64,000 nt of DNA from Laguncularia racemosa (taxonomy: Eukaryota; Streptophyta; Magnoliopsida; Myrtales; Combretaceae), in contig JBBMOL010000288.1 in NCBI GenBank assembly GCA_037954665.1, positions 558,001 through 622,000 of the forward strand, written 5' to 3'. The first letter of the stretch is position 1, and every line of letters starts with the position of its first letter. The position numbers and the translations under genes were made by a program. The notes under the pieces are model-generated. The model was not told the DNA's origin. It saw only the letters and a program-made list of their open reading frames with translations, and made no database searches. Positions 22,609 through 32,926 of the stretch are shown piece by piece.

Positions 22609-23996
22609 TTATTCCGAACTAGTCTCCTCATCTTCATCATCTTCATCATTTGTTTCATCCTCTTCATCATCACTTTCCTCACCCTTGGCAATGGTTGGTT
22701 CCACTTCCTCAGTGGTTTCCTCAGTATCCTCTTCACTTTCTCCCTCACTTTCTCCCTCATTTTCCTTGTCTTTATCGCCGTTGGCCTCAACTTCCGCTTC
22801 AGCTTCAGAGGAAGAGGCATAAGTGGGCAAACTGGCTTACCCCGTTGGGAAGCACTTAGCCAACGATTGGAAAGCGTGAACTATAAATTTCCTAAATTTT
22901 TTTCTTTCTTTTTCATCCCCTATAGTTGAACTTTCATCTCACCTTGGGTCTTCTCAATGGATGCCAAGCGGTTAAGCACTCGCTCCGATGTGGGAATAGA
23001 AGACTCACCAGGTGAAGACAAGGAAGGAGCAGCTTTGGAGGATTGTGCAGAAGGAGGCGGCCTGCTAGAAGTGCGGGAAGTTCCTGTGATTTTTTTCACT
23101 CCCCACTTAGCAAACGACCCATAAGAGATTCTTTCCTGATTGCACTTGGCGGCCTCTAGCCCAGGGTCTTGGAAAATGCCCATGCTCTTCAGCAAATGAG
23201 TGATGAAGCTGCCACAGTAAATCCCCTTAGAACGGGAGTCATGTGCCTGTCTCCATATATAAAAGGCCAACTCCAACCCGATATTAATTTGATATTCGTG
23301 GGAGATGCTGTAAAGATAGAAGATTTCAAAGTTATTGACAACTCCCTTACTGCTTTTTCGGGCTCTAATTGTGTTTGTCAAGAGCCAATGACAAACTTTA
23401 AGGCAATCATCCTTAATTAGAGAGGCCTTGGAGCTGGATGGAAAGTACTCTTGAGTCGGGTTTCCGGTCAACTTCTCCCAACATACCTGATTGTTAACGT
23501 TGGGAGGCTAATGGCAATGTAAATCCTGAAACTCAAGTGTCCAGGTAAAAGCTTTAGTGTAGAATCCCATTAGAGAACAGAACTGGCGGATAGTACAGTT
23601 ATGCTGTTGCCCATACACTTCAAAACTGAAAGAGTTGTCCCATCCTTTTTCGATTTCTGTCTTCTGCATCTGCATAGTGGATAGGAACTCAAGAGTACCA
23701 TCCATATACGCTGGTTCTTGTATGGTGAACAGGACCTCCCATGGGCCGGTGGCAAGGACCTCCTTGATTGGTTGAACTAATCCATACCCTTCCAGCATGC
23801 CCCAATCCAAATATTGGTGTGCACCAAACGATTTCTATGAGAGAATTTCAAACCGCTTCTTGCTCCATGGCTCCTCCGCAACTCTTCGGGGGGGTGGAGC
23901 GGAGGATGAACAAGCACCATCCCACTTCCTCATAGCAGGGGTGGTCTTCTTCTTCTTAGTAAACTTTAGTTTAACTGCACAAGTCTTTGTGACCAT
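22609..23996 (-). pseudogene. Athila ORF-1-like protein (post-pol gene), decayed
   Basis: ATG at 23994-23996 opens a frame with a basic N-terminus (KLKFTKKKK). It then has a globular region (EFLSTMQMQ; FEVYGQQHNCTIRQF; ELAFYIWRQAHDSR; GSFITHLLKSMGI) of the kind known as the ATHILA ORF-1 family. A Ser/Pro-rich linker follows, and after a frameshift near 22920 an extremely acidic Glu/Asp tail (22830-22609). It lies after pol, where other LTR elements may carry an env-like gene, but no signal peptide or membrane helix is visible. In-frame stops at about 23845 and 23508. Function unknown; family call from pattern memory. Confidence 0.65.
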
Positions 23997-24156
23997 CTGA
24001 ATCAATCACAATGGTCTCAAAATAGGTTAGGTTCGTTAATTACATAAAGAAAATGATAGGACTTGCATTGGGTTTCCGAAACAAGGGGGAAGATAGCACA
24101 GTTGAGATACATAACTAAGGTACACGACCGTGTACCTAGTTGTGTATCTGCCCATC
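23997..24156 (-). other. Short Athila spacer left of element D
   Basis: Includes one copy of the GTACACGACCGTGTACC hairpin motif (24118-24136) and ends in CCATC, the left TSD of element D. Continues at 28590. Confidence 0.6.
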
Positions 24157-25196
24157 TGATAGGAATAAAAATCCGACAAGACCTATCATTGGGGCAAGAA
24201 CTAAAGGATTTCAAATCTTGGTAATGAGGGCCCATTTTGAGCAGATTGACCTCGGAATTATTTATATATTAACCTCTTTTCTATTATTCTTGTATTGTGT
24301 TTTCTGGCAGGCACACTTATCATATTCTATAGGGCAATGGACAAACTCCCTCAGACTCAGATTGTGGGTTATCTATGGACCGACCTGAACCGGCGATGAG
24401 CTGAGCCGATGGATCCTATAGAAGACCGGCATCATGAAGACCATTTCTTTTATATATTTCTTCTTTTATGAACTATTTTGGTTGTATTTATGTTTTGGGT
24501 CACTTTTATTTCCTTTGTAACTTTCATTTAGGGCTAGCCACCTTACAAGTGGTAAACTTGTAATTTTGAGCACTTTTTAACCTTAGGAGTAGCAAGTATA
24601 AATACTTGCTTAAGAGAGGGTTTGAGGAGGCTTATTTTGCAGATCAAACACTTCACTTTAATGTGAGAGGGCTTAGGGTTTCCTAATTCCAAATTCTCTT
24701 ATCAATTTCAACCCAAGAATTGGAATTGTGGCGAGTGCGACGAAGGCGAATTGTGAGTCATATCAATTCAATTTTGTTGTATGTTCATTTCTTCTCTAGT
24801 GAGTCATATCTAGGGTAGATTTGGATCTTTCTTGGATCTATTTGTGGTTCTATTTTTGTGAACAACAATCTTGTAAGATTGATTGTTTCATTGAACACTT
24901 GGATTACATACTTCATTGTTATTGTTGGCGTAAACTAGTGATTGAAAGGGAAAGTGGATTTCATTGGTTTATTGGTTTCTTTAATCTGCTTTCCACGTGA
25001 TATTTCAATCCTTATTGTGGTTTTTTGGTTAATGTTATCAATAGAGATTACAATTAAATCATTTGGACAACATTTTCCATCAAAATCTTCAAAGGTGTCA
25101 CGAGAATTGCTTACTTGGTGGACCAATTTTGTGATTGATTTGAGATTATTTTCTTGAATCTTTTAATTGTGCTTCTAAGTGGAATTAGGCACATCA
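24157..25196 (+). repeat. Element D 5' LTR
   Basis: TGATAGGAATAAAAATCC to GCACATCA. Perfect promoter palindrome at 24591-24610; hairpin CAATTTCAA..TTGGAATTG near 24707. U3 contains a splice-acceptor-like pyrimidine run (GTATTGTGTTTTCTGGCAG near 24293-24311). Confidence 0.95.
24591..24610 (+). promoter_or_regulatory. TATA box inside a perfect palindrome
   Basis: AGCAAGTATAAATACTTGCT: two 8-base arms around TAAA, with TATAAATA in the middle. It recurs at the same LTR position throughout the iMet-primed family (perfect at 561, 14082, 15493, 16713, 32306, 43494, 46998 and 57754; one mismatch at 8896, 12240, 27979 and 35755). Being U3, it lies about 400-450 bp into the LTR. The transcript should start some 25-35 bases downstream, at the AGGGTTTGAGGAGGC block. 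Confidence 0.75.
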
Positions 25197-25202
25197 TCTT
25201 TT

Positions 25203-25214
25203 TGGTATCAGAGC
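25203..25214 (+). other. Primer binding site of element D
   Basis: Exact TGGTATCAGAGC, followed by CC, extending the match to plant initiator tRNA-Met to 14 bases. Six bases after the LTR. Confidence 0.92.
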
Positions 25215-26567
25215 CCAAGTTGAGAGAAGGGATAAAGTTTTGGTTAATTTCGTCATTATCATCTTCAATTAGGGTTCATATTTGAACCGAAATTGTGTGT
25301 TGTGGATTTGAGTTGCAAAATTGTCTTGATTGTGAATTTAATTTGTTGCTTGTTGAAGTTAGATTGGAGGGATTGTTGTAGCTTCTTGAGGCTAATTATT
25401 TTCGTGGAAGGGAAGAAGAATAGAAGTGTTGTTAATTCAACAATTTTGTGAAATTGAAAAAAAAAAATTGCCTTTTCTTGCCGTGACTAGCTTGTTGCGT
25501 AGAGGAGGTTGTGAAGCTTGTTGTTGTGTGAATCCTTATGCAATTCGGAATTGGAGCATTTGCAATTTCCAGATTTGAAGTGTGTGGGAGGATAAGCATC
25601 CATTTGAAATTCAAATACCTTCTTTAAGTTTGAAAGCAATTCATTGAGTAGCATTAAATAAGTGTTATTTGAATTTGAATTGTTTTTTACCATTTGTGGA
25701 GAAGGTTGCATTTGGTGGAGTGATTTCAAATTTGAATTTTGTTGCTGCCATTGCTTGTGGTTTATGGTGTGAATTTTTGGAAGTTGTGTGGAGTAAGGTG
25801 CTGCATATTGAGGCTAAAGTGTGAGAGTGTATTGCAAGGTTAGCAAACCGTGAAGGGGAAGAGTGGTGTTTCAATTGTGAAGTAAAATTGTGTAGTATGT
25901 GCATTTTTGGAAATTGGAGGAATCATAATTATTATTTTCATATTTGAAATCAGAATTGAAAGTGTACATTAAGAGGTCAATTTGAAATCTCAAATACACA
26001 TTAAGTCATAATTAATTGTGTATCATTTGAATTTGAAAAGCCTCTTACCATTTGTGGAGTTGTGCACTTATTGAACAAGCTGCCTTATCTTGTGTTGAAG
26101 TTGCGGTTTTGGTTGTATTTTGTGGAAGTGAATTATGCCATGGCTAGAGGAGTGTAGTTGGAGTTAAATTCTTGTTAATTTAGTTGAGGTTGTGTATATT
26201 TGATATTGGTTATTGTATGTGTTGTCAAGAACATTGTTAGTGGTGGCATAAAGCATCTTGAATCGTGAGCATAAGGGGACTTTTGTGGCGGTAAATGGTG
26301 TGTTGTGTGAGTATTTTCCTTGCTACCCATTGTGTATTTAAGTGGTGAGAAGTCAAGGCAAGAATAAGGAAAGTGAGTAGTAGAATTTAAAATTCAAACA
26401 AGTCATTAAAGTGTGAAAGTAATTAAACTAGTTACTTAAACACTTGTAGTTGAATTTAATTCTATCTACTTGAAAGTAGTTGAGTGTACTTCACTTGTAG
26501 CTTGGTTGTGTGCTTGAACCGTGGAAGTGTGAAGATAATTATTATGTTGTTGGGTTTAAACACAATC
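25215..26567 (+). other. Element D leader
   Basis: About 1.35 kb without a usable frame, rich in TTG/GTG. It contains repeated blocks TTACCATTTGTGGAG (near 25687 and 26044) with adjacent FEFEF-like AATTTGAATTTG stretches, suggesting an internal duplication. No gag similarity is seen. Confidence 0.6.
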
Positions 26568-27632
26568 ATGTCTAGTGAAATGTTTCATTATGCCAATGTA
26601 TTGCACCGGACATTGACTACATTTACTACTAAGGATGACGAACAAAGGGAAAACTTATTCCATACTTCTTGTAGGGTACAAGGAAATTTATGTGTCCTTA
26701 TAGTTGATGGTGGTAGTTGTACCAATGTAGTAGCAGCATCGATGGTATCGAAACCAAAACTTGCTATTACTCTACATCCTGAACCATATACATTGCATTG
26801 GCTTAGTGATCAGGGAAGTTTACATGTGACCCACAGAGCTAGGGTACCATTCAGTGTAGGGGATAAATACTTTGATGAGATTGAGTGTGATATTTTGCCT
26901 ATGTGTACATCCTATATATTGCTTGGCAGGCCTTGGTTATATGATAGGAAGGTTTTACATGATGGCTTCAGGAATACTTATGTATTCCAAAAGGAAGGAA
27001 AACGAATTATTCTGAATCCGATGTCGCCTTTAGAGGTTCAAAGGGTTCTGCAACAAATCAGTAGACCATCAGTAAGCCATGAGCAATCGAACCAACCTTT
27101 AGAGCACAAAATTTATCAGACCCAAATGTGCCAACCTTCAGAGGATCCTGATGATCATAGTCAGATGAGCAGACCACCAGAGAGCCAGACTATTCAGAGA
27201 CAGTTATTTTCACCTTTAGAGGTTTTAGAGGGTAATGAGCAGTTAGGCCAACCATTAGAAGACCATGAGGATCAGCGACATACAGATGAGTTAGAAAAGG
27301 ATGATACAATATCAGTGAAATGGGTTGAGATAGGGGACACCTTAGTGGATAATGGGTCATTATTTGTGTTGCAGATGAGATACACCCTGGAAATGGAGGA
27401 GAGAAGACAATCACCACATGTAGTATTTCAGATATTGGGATTCTATAGAGATATTTCTTTAGGCGGCTTGCTAAGAGGAAACAAAGTCTCTACTACATTT
27501 GATCTACCAGATTTGAGGACAAATCTTTTTGAGGCCCGAGGAGATGATAGGAATAAAAATCCGACAAAACCTATCATTGGGGCAAGAACTAAAGGATTTC
27601 AAATCTTGGCAATGAGGGCCCATTTTGAGTAG
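26568..27632 (+). CDS. Retropepsin fused to repeats and an unknown C-terminal domain
   Basis: 354 codons from ATG 26568 (MSSEMFHYAN), the start that matches elements B and C; an upstream in-frame ATG at 26484 is less likely. Residues ~20-150 are an aspartic protease of the Ty3/gypsy type: active-site loop IVDGGSCTNV, then ECDILPMC and ILLGRPWLYDRKVLHDGF. Residues ~170-240 hold imperfect CQPSEDP/SRPPES repeats. Residues ~245-325 are a conserved domain (WVEIGDTLVD, LQMRYTLEMEERR, FQILGFYRDIS, FDLPDLRTNLFEARGDD). The frame then enters the 3' LTR and stops at TAG 27630, a CAG in the 5' LTR copy. Gag and polymerase must come from elsewhere. Confidence 0.85.
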   Translation: MSSEMFHYANVLHRTLTTFTTKDDEQRENLFHTSCRVQGNLCVLIVDGGSCTNVVAASMVSKPKLAITLHPEPYTLHWLSDQGSLHVTHRARVPFSVGDKYFDEIECDILPMCTSYILLGRPWLYDRKVLHDGFRNTYVFQKEGKRIILNPMSPLEVQRVLQQISRPSVSHEQSNQPLEHKIYQTQMCQPSEDPDDHSQMSRPPESQTIQRQLFSPLEVLEGNEQLGQPLEDHEDQRHTDELEKDDTISVKWVEIGDTLVDNGSLFVLQMRYTLEMEERRQSPHVVFQILGFYRDISLGGLLRGNKVSTTFDLPDLRTNLFEARGDDRNKNPTKPIIGARTKGFQILAMRAHFE

Positions 27633-28584
27633 ATCGACCTCGGAATTATTTATATATTAACCTCTTTTCTATTATTCTTGTATTGTGTTTTCCAGCAGGC
27701 ACACTTATCATATTCTATAGGGCAATGGATAAACTCCCTCAGACTTAGATTGTGGATTATCTATGGACCGACCTGAACCGGCGATGAGTTGAGCCGATGG
27801 ATCCTATAGAAGACCGGCATCATGAAGACCATTTCTTTTATATATTTCTTCTTTTATGAACTATTTTAGTTGTATTTTGGTTTTGGGTCACTTTTATTTC
27901 CTTTGTAACTTTCATTTAGGGCTAGCCACCTTACAAGTGGCAAACTTGTAATTTTGAGCACTTTTTAACCTTAGGAGTAGCAAGTATAAGTACTTGCTTA
28001 AGAGAGGGTTTGAGGAGGCTTATTTTGCAGATCAAACACTTCACTTTAACGTGAGAGGGCTTAGGGTTTCCTAATTCCAAATTCTCTTATCAATTTCAAC
28101 TCAAGAATTGGAATTGTGGCGAGTGCGACGAAGGCGAATTGTGAGTCATATCAATTCAATTTTGTTGTATGTTCATTTCTTCTCTAGTGAGTCATATCTA
28201 GGGTAGATTTGGATCTTTCTTGGATCTATTTGTGGTTCTATTTTTGTGAACAACAATCTTGTAAGATTGATTGTTTCATTGAACACTTAGATTACATACT
28301 TCATTGTTATTGTTGGCGTAAACTAGTGATTGAAAGGGAAAGTGGATTTCATTGGTTTATTGGTTTCTTTGATCTGATTTCCACATGATATTTCAATCCT
28401 TATTGTGGTTATTTGGTTAATTTTATCAATAGAGATTACAATTAAATCATTTGGACAACATTTTCCATCAAAATCTTCAATGGTGTCACGAGAATTGCTT
28501 ACTTGGTGGACCGGTTTTGTGATTGATTTGAGATTGTTTTCTTGAATCTTTTAATTGTGCTTCTAAGTGGAATTAGGCACATCA
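27545..28584 (+). repeat. Element D 3' LTR
   Basis: Same ends and length as the 5' LTR. Promoter palindrome at 27979-27998 with one A-to-G change. Acceptor-like site GTATTGTGTTTTCCAGCAG near 27681-27699. Confidence 0.95.
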
Positions 28585-28589
28585 CCATC

Positions 28590-29252
28590 TAATACATGCA
28601 CAAATTACCATAGGAACGCTTAAAATCAGGTCTTGTGGCTTTAGTATATTATCAACCTACCTTTCTGAAGGCCAAGAATGTAACTACAAGACACCTAAAG
28701 CATCATCAAATGATAAAGTTCAAATCTTGATTCTAAGAAGCTAGGTGCGATAGTTTAGTGATCATAAAAAAACAATGGCCTCATAACTTGGTTTCTAAGA
28801 AGAAGATCGAAAAAGAAACATAACAACATTATTCCAGAAACCCACAAAATCAAAGTCCCAAATATTCATGTTCAAACCCTAACTGTCGATTCACTTGTTT
28901 GGCAGCCACTCATGACATCAATCATACATGCATTCACGTGAGTTCAAAATGTCTACAGATCTATCAACAATCGACTTCCAAAATGCGAAATCAGTCATCA
29001 TACCATCATCATAGATGCAAGCATGTATGGTAGTCGTAAAAGAAAACCGAGCAGCAACCGTATTGCAAAAAGTATTGAAGAAGAAGAAGAGAGAACTTAC
29101 TTACCTTGAATCCTTGAAACGGAAGAAGTTTATAGTGTGGAAAGAAAAACCACTATATGGAGGAGTAGAGTGGGTCAGATACACGAATGGAGAATGGGCC
29201 GTGTAAATGAGAGAGTGAAGTGAGGAGGCCTTTTATAGTACGAACAGAAAAA
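28590..29252 (-). other. Athila spacer, no gene seen
   Basis: Part of the H post-pol region. Low-complexity AAG/GAA-rich codons near 29075-29100 give a short lysine-rich frame that is not shared with anything else here. Confidence 0.5.
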
Positions 29253-29667
29253 TTAGATACATGACCAAGTACACGGTCATGTACTTTGGATTCCTTTATG
29301 TGGGTTAGATACATGAGCGTGTACCTTGTTCATGTATCGTGGAAGAGCATTCTGTGGGTTAGATACACGACCAGGTACACGAGCGTGTATCTTATTCGTG
29401 TATCATGGGAGAGCATTCTGTGAGTCAAATACACGACCAAGTATACGAACGTGTACCTTGTTCGTGTATATAGAGGGAGCATTCTGTGGGTTAGATACAC
29501 GACCAAGTACACGAGCGTATACCTTGTTCGTGTATATAGAGGGAGCATTCTGTGAGTCAAATACACGACCAGGTACACGACTGTGTACCTTGTTCGTGTA
29601 TCGAATTGTGCCTTCTGTGGGTTAGATACACGACCAGGTACACGAACGTGTACCTTATTCGTGTATC
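29253..29667 (-). repeat. Tandem array of ~66-bp hairpin-forming units
   Basis: About seven units (29253, 29304, 29358, 29424, 29490, 29556, 29621); four successive spacings are exactly 66 bp or one less. Each unit has GATACACGACCAGGTACACG followed almost at once by its near inverted copy CGTGTACCTTGTTCGTGTATC-like, so each could form a stem of about 20 bp. It lies in the Athila spacer between integrase and ORF-1. Confidence 0.88.
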
Positions 29668-30124
29668 TCTGATATGTACACAATGAGCATATTTTGAAGT
29701 GCACGGGAGGGCACACCATGACGTATTTCCCTTTTGTATTGCAAAGTCAATTTAGACACCCTCTAGCATGTGTGAAAAACCAGATACACCACTGGTGTAC
29801 CCGGCTGTGCAGATCAAGGTACATACCTATCATCACTTCATCTTGCATTCCCTTGAAAAGGTCTCCCATCCTAAATTTCCCCACACTTAAAGCTTAAAGA
29901 AGCTCTATTAAGGTGACTTTCATAGAATCCAAACTTGGTTAGTCCCTCTATAGCTTGCTGTCCTGCACAAGTTACTCCAAAACAACAGATGATAAAAAGA
30001 AAGAAAGTAAAGAGTAAAGAAGAAAACTTACCTAAACAACATGGGTTGCCTCCTAAGAAGCGCTGTTGTTTAACATCATTAGCTCGACGTAATGAACCTG
30101 TGGAGCTCAAATGGAGATGAGAAT
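29668..30124 (-). other. Athila spacer after pol with purine tract
   Basis: On the minus strand, just after the end of integrase, are AGCGCTTCTTAGGAGGCAACCC (near 30042-30063, with a counterpart at 59674 in J) and GTGTGGGGAAAT (near 29874-29886), a second polypurine-like tract typical of Athila. One more copy of the GTACAC motif lies near 29795. Confidence 0.65.
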
Positions 30125-30300
30125 GAAGTTCAGCTCCTCCTTTTCTTCCAAAACTGTTTGGTCCCCAAAGTAATGCTTAAGCCTTTGACCATTCACCTTG
30201 AAAATGCCTTTTTCCGGGTGTTCCAACTCAACTGTGCCTTAGGGAAAAACCTTTTTTACCCAGAATGGACCAAACCATCTTGATTTAAGCTTCCCAGGGA
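30125..30300 (-). pseudogene. Athila integrase, C-terminal end
   Basis: Continues the integrase frame from beyond element G: LFPGKLKSRWFGPFWVKKV, then GTVELEHPEKG and FKVNGQRLKHYFGD, the SH3-like C-terminal part that binds DNA. One in-frame stop (near 30243). Its separation from 36371 by 6 kb is due solely to the G insertion (TSD ACAAT). Confidence 0.85.
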
Positions 30301-30305
30301 ACAAT

Positions 30306-30578
30306 TGATAGGAATCAAAATCCGACAAGACTTATCATTAGGGAAATAACTAAAGGATTTCGAATCTTGGCAATGAGGACCCATTTTGAGCAAATTGACC
30401 CCGGAATTATTTATATACTAACCTCTATTATCTTATTCATGTATTTTATATTCCAACAGGAATACTTATCATGCTTTATAGGAGAATGGACAAACTCACT
30501 TAAACTCAGCTTTTGCGTTCTCCATGGACCGACCTGAACCGACGATGAGCTGGGCCGATGGATCCTATAGAAGACCAG
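30306..30578 (+). repeat. Element G 5' LTR, left part
   Basis: TGATAGGAATC start; U3 frame reads IIYILTSIILFMYFIFQQ in phase with the family ORF. Interrupted after ACCAG (30574-30578). Confidence 0.92.
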
Positions 30579-32139
30579 TGATGTACGATCTGACCATTCT
30601 AACAAGTTTAACCCTCTACTCAATCCTAGCTTATGATCAGTTCTCAGGCAAGTGTACCTATCAACTAGCAATATAGCATAGGAGTACAGGTATCGATCCC
30701 ACAAAGACTTATAAGTACTAGTACTAACGATTCTCCTACTATTTAACCTCTCACTATTGCTGATCTCAACTATCCTAATTATTGCTTAAATCTGAAAGAA
30801 ACGAATAAAATGAACAAAGTAAATTTATTCAAACACTCCCTTAATTAATTCAATGATCTAAACATACCCTGCCTAAGATCCACCCCTAATTCTCATGCAA
30901 CTTTTATTCAATTCCAAACTTTCCAATGATTAATACCCAATCTCTAATCTGCGAAATTTCTTACACTAGATTAGGATCTTTCTCAAGATCAATAATCTCT
31001 AATCCTAATTAAGCCAATTAAGATCTCTCTTCAATTAACATAATTAAGATTGCAATAAAATCCTATAACTCTCAATTGAACCAGACCACAATGACCTCGT
31101 TCAATATAGAAAACCTCCTATAATCTATCTCCAGGATTACAAAGGGTCTTTTTATCCATGTCAGATCTACTCTATTAAACGATTTCTCAATCTTAATAAC
31201 AGAGATATGATCCCATCCTAATACTGCGCACATATCAAGATGAACAAACTATGATTGCAACATGAATAAACTCAAAGATTAGAATTAATTATTGAACATC
31301 AACAATTCTATCGCATGACAATCAGGGGTTTCTCAAGGGAACAGGTATGAAACAATTAGCCACTCATGAATCTAATAAGAAGAGCAAAACAGAAAATAAT
31401 TGAGTCCATAAAGAAAATTCAAACACGAAATATCTTGGCTTCAAATCCGAAACTATTCTGGCAATAACTTCTCTTCTCTAGGGTTTCTCTTGTGCCACCT
31501 CCTCCCTCCTCTCCTTAGGGTTATTCTATTTATACTTCCTAAGGAATGGCCGAGTATCTTCAGTTGGAAAGATATGACTGTATCTTTCCTTTTCCAAGTG
31601 AATCTCAACAAGTGAATAACATTCACCTGATACGCCTAACAACACGGCCAGATTTCAAACCGTGTCTCCCTCTGGTCGATAATCTGTAACTCCTCATTCT
31701 TGTTCAGTGTTTGGCACGGCTAAGAACACGGCTAGTAACACGGCTAGCAACACGGCTAGTAACATGGCTAGCAACACGGCTAGATTATAAACTGTGCCAA
31801 GTTCTGGAGCTTTCCACGTCTTCGCAGCATCTGCCATGGCTTCAAGCACACCCCTATCACAAGCCGTGCTTCCTTTCCAAGTGACACTTTCATCTTCAAA
31901 TGTGCCAACGGTTCATGACACGGGCGTGGCTTTCCCTGTGTTGTCCATGAGTAACTTTAACTTGATCTTTTAAGCTTCAATCATGCTCCTTTTGTTATCT
32001 TTCTTCTTCTCTTTGGTATTATACCCTGAAACATATATATTTATCTGTTAAGTACCGAATCCACATTGATTTTATTCAAAAGACTACACAAATGCATCAT
32101 TAATGCCCATGATTTACAAGGGTTAATTTACTCTTATCA
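30579..32139 (-). mobile_element. Solo LTR of a second Athila-like family
   Basis: 1561 bp, TGATGTAC to TCTTATCA. TSD ACCAG at 30574-30578 against ACCGG at 32140-32144; ACCGG is the ancestral form in sister LTRs. It shares GGCAAGTGTACCTA, TACAGGTATCGATCCCAC and AGTACTAGTACTAAC with the same strand of the H LTR, so it lies in minus orientation, but it is otherwise diverged. It contains the 12-bp tandem repeat at 31727-31787. Confidence 0.88.
31727..31787. repeat. 12-bp tandem repeat (AACACGGCTAGC/T)
   Basis: About five units of GGCTAGYAACAC inside the solo LTR. Single CACGGCTAG or GGCCAGATTTC variants flank it (31630-31670). Confidence 0.85.
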
Positions 32140-32144
32140 ACCGG

Positions 32145-32908
32145 CATCTTGAAGAGCATTTCTTTTATGTATTTTTCATTTTTATGAACTATTTTTGGTT
32201 GTATTTGGTTTTGGGACACTTTTATTTCCTTGTAATTTTCATTTAGGGTTAGCCACCTTAAAAGTGGCAAACTTGTAATTTTGAGCACTTTTTAACCCTA
32301 GGAGTAGCAAGTATAAATACTTGCTTAAGAGAGGGTTTGAGAGGCTTATCATTTTGCAGATTATACACCTCTTTTCACGTGAGAATTAGGGTTCATACCT
32401 TGGTTCAAAACTCTTATCAATTTCAATCCCAAGAGTTGAAATTGTGGTGAGTGCAACATCTTGAAATTGTGAGTTATATCAATTTCATTTTGTTGTGATT
32501 TCTTTTCTTCTCTAGTGTGTCATATCTAGGGTTGAATTGAGATAGTTCTTCATCAGAATTACTTCTTGTTATTCACGAATTCTTGTACTTATTTGAAGGA
32601 AGTATCAAATTGATCCGATTCAACTTTGAGGATTTCCCTTGATAACGTGTTCTTCACTATTGGAAAAGGGATTATTTTGTTACGGTTTCTCTTTGTCAAA
32701 TTGAGGTTTTATTTGCGTGGATTACATGAAATTAGAGTGTTGTTAGAAGGTATTTTCATTGTGGTATTCTAATTATATCATTGGAGGTTTGAATTTCATC
32801 ATTAGTGTTCATTTGAAAAGTGCCCTTTGTGGATCCGATTTTGTCTTGACTTGAGATAGTTTTTCTTAAGTCTTTTGATTGTGCTTCTAAGTGGATTTAG
32901 GCACATCA
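32145..32908 (+). repeat. Element G 5' LTR, right part
   Basis: Resumes at CATCTTGAAGAGC and ends GCACATCA. Perfect promoter palindrome at 32306-32325; hairpin CAATTTCAA..TTGAAATTG near 32418-32444. Confidence 0.92.
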
Positions 32909-32914
32909 TCTTTT

Positions 32915-32926
32915 TGGTATCAGAGC
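32915..32926 (+). other. Primer binding site of element G
   Basis: Exact TGGTATCAGAGC. Confidence 0.9.

Larger units (their letters stand above)
24157..28584 (+). mobile_element. Element D: complete, young protease-only LTR retrotransposon
   Basis: 4428 bp flanked by CCATC at 24152-24156 and 28585-28589. Both LTRs are exactly 1040 bp (24157-25196, 27545-28584) and by eye differ at only a small percentage of sites, nearly all transitions. Primer binding site 25203-25214 exact. Polypurine tract GAGGCCCGAGGAGA at 27531-27544. One open coding frame, 26568-27632. It is the best-preserved RT-less member here and, being inside H, one of the latest insertions. Confidence 0.96.

Noticed and set aside
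22602..22820. Lys/Arg/Met-rich open frame beside the acidic tail
   Set aside because: Shifted-frame shadow of the Glu/Asp-rich C-terminus of the ORF-1-like gene.
22609..23996. Retroviral-type envelope gene in Athila H
   Set aside because: The position fits an env-like gene, but no signal peptide, fusion peptide or transmembrane helix is visible; the protein pattern fits ATHILA ORF-1.
26700..26730. DGGSC instead of the usual D(T/S)G in the protease active site
   Set aside because: Shared by intact copies and, to my knowledge, common in plant Ty3/gypsy retropepsins; not a loss of function.
29253..29667. CRISPR-like regularly spaced repeat
   Set aside because: Whole units repeat with no unique spacers, in plant retrotransposon DNA.
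29326..29719. Long open frames on both strands
   Set aside because: Produced by the 66-bp tandem array, whose unit length is a multiple of three; no coding signal beyond repetition.
30411..30704. 97-codon minus-strand frame
   Set aside because: Antisense to the U3 of element G and running into the Athila solo LTR.
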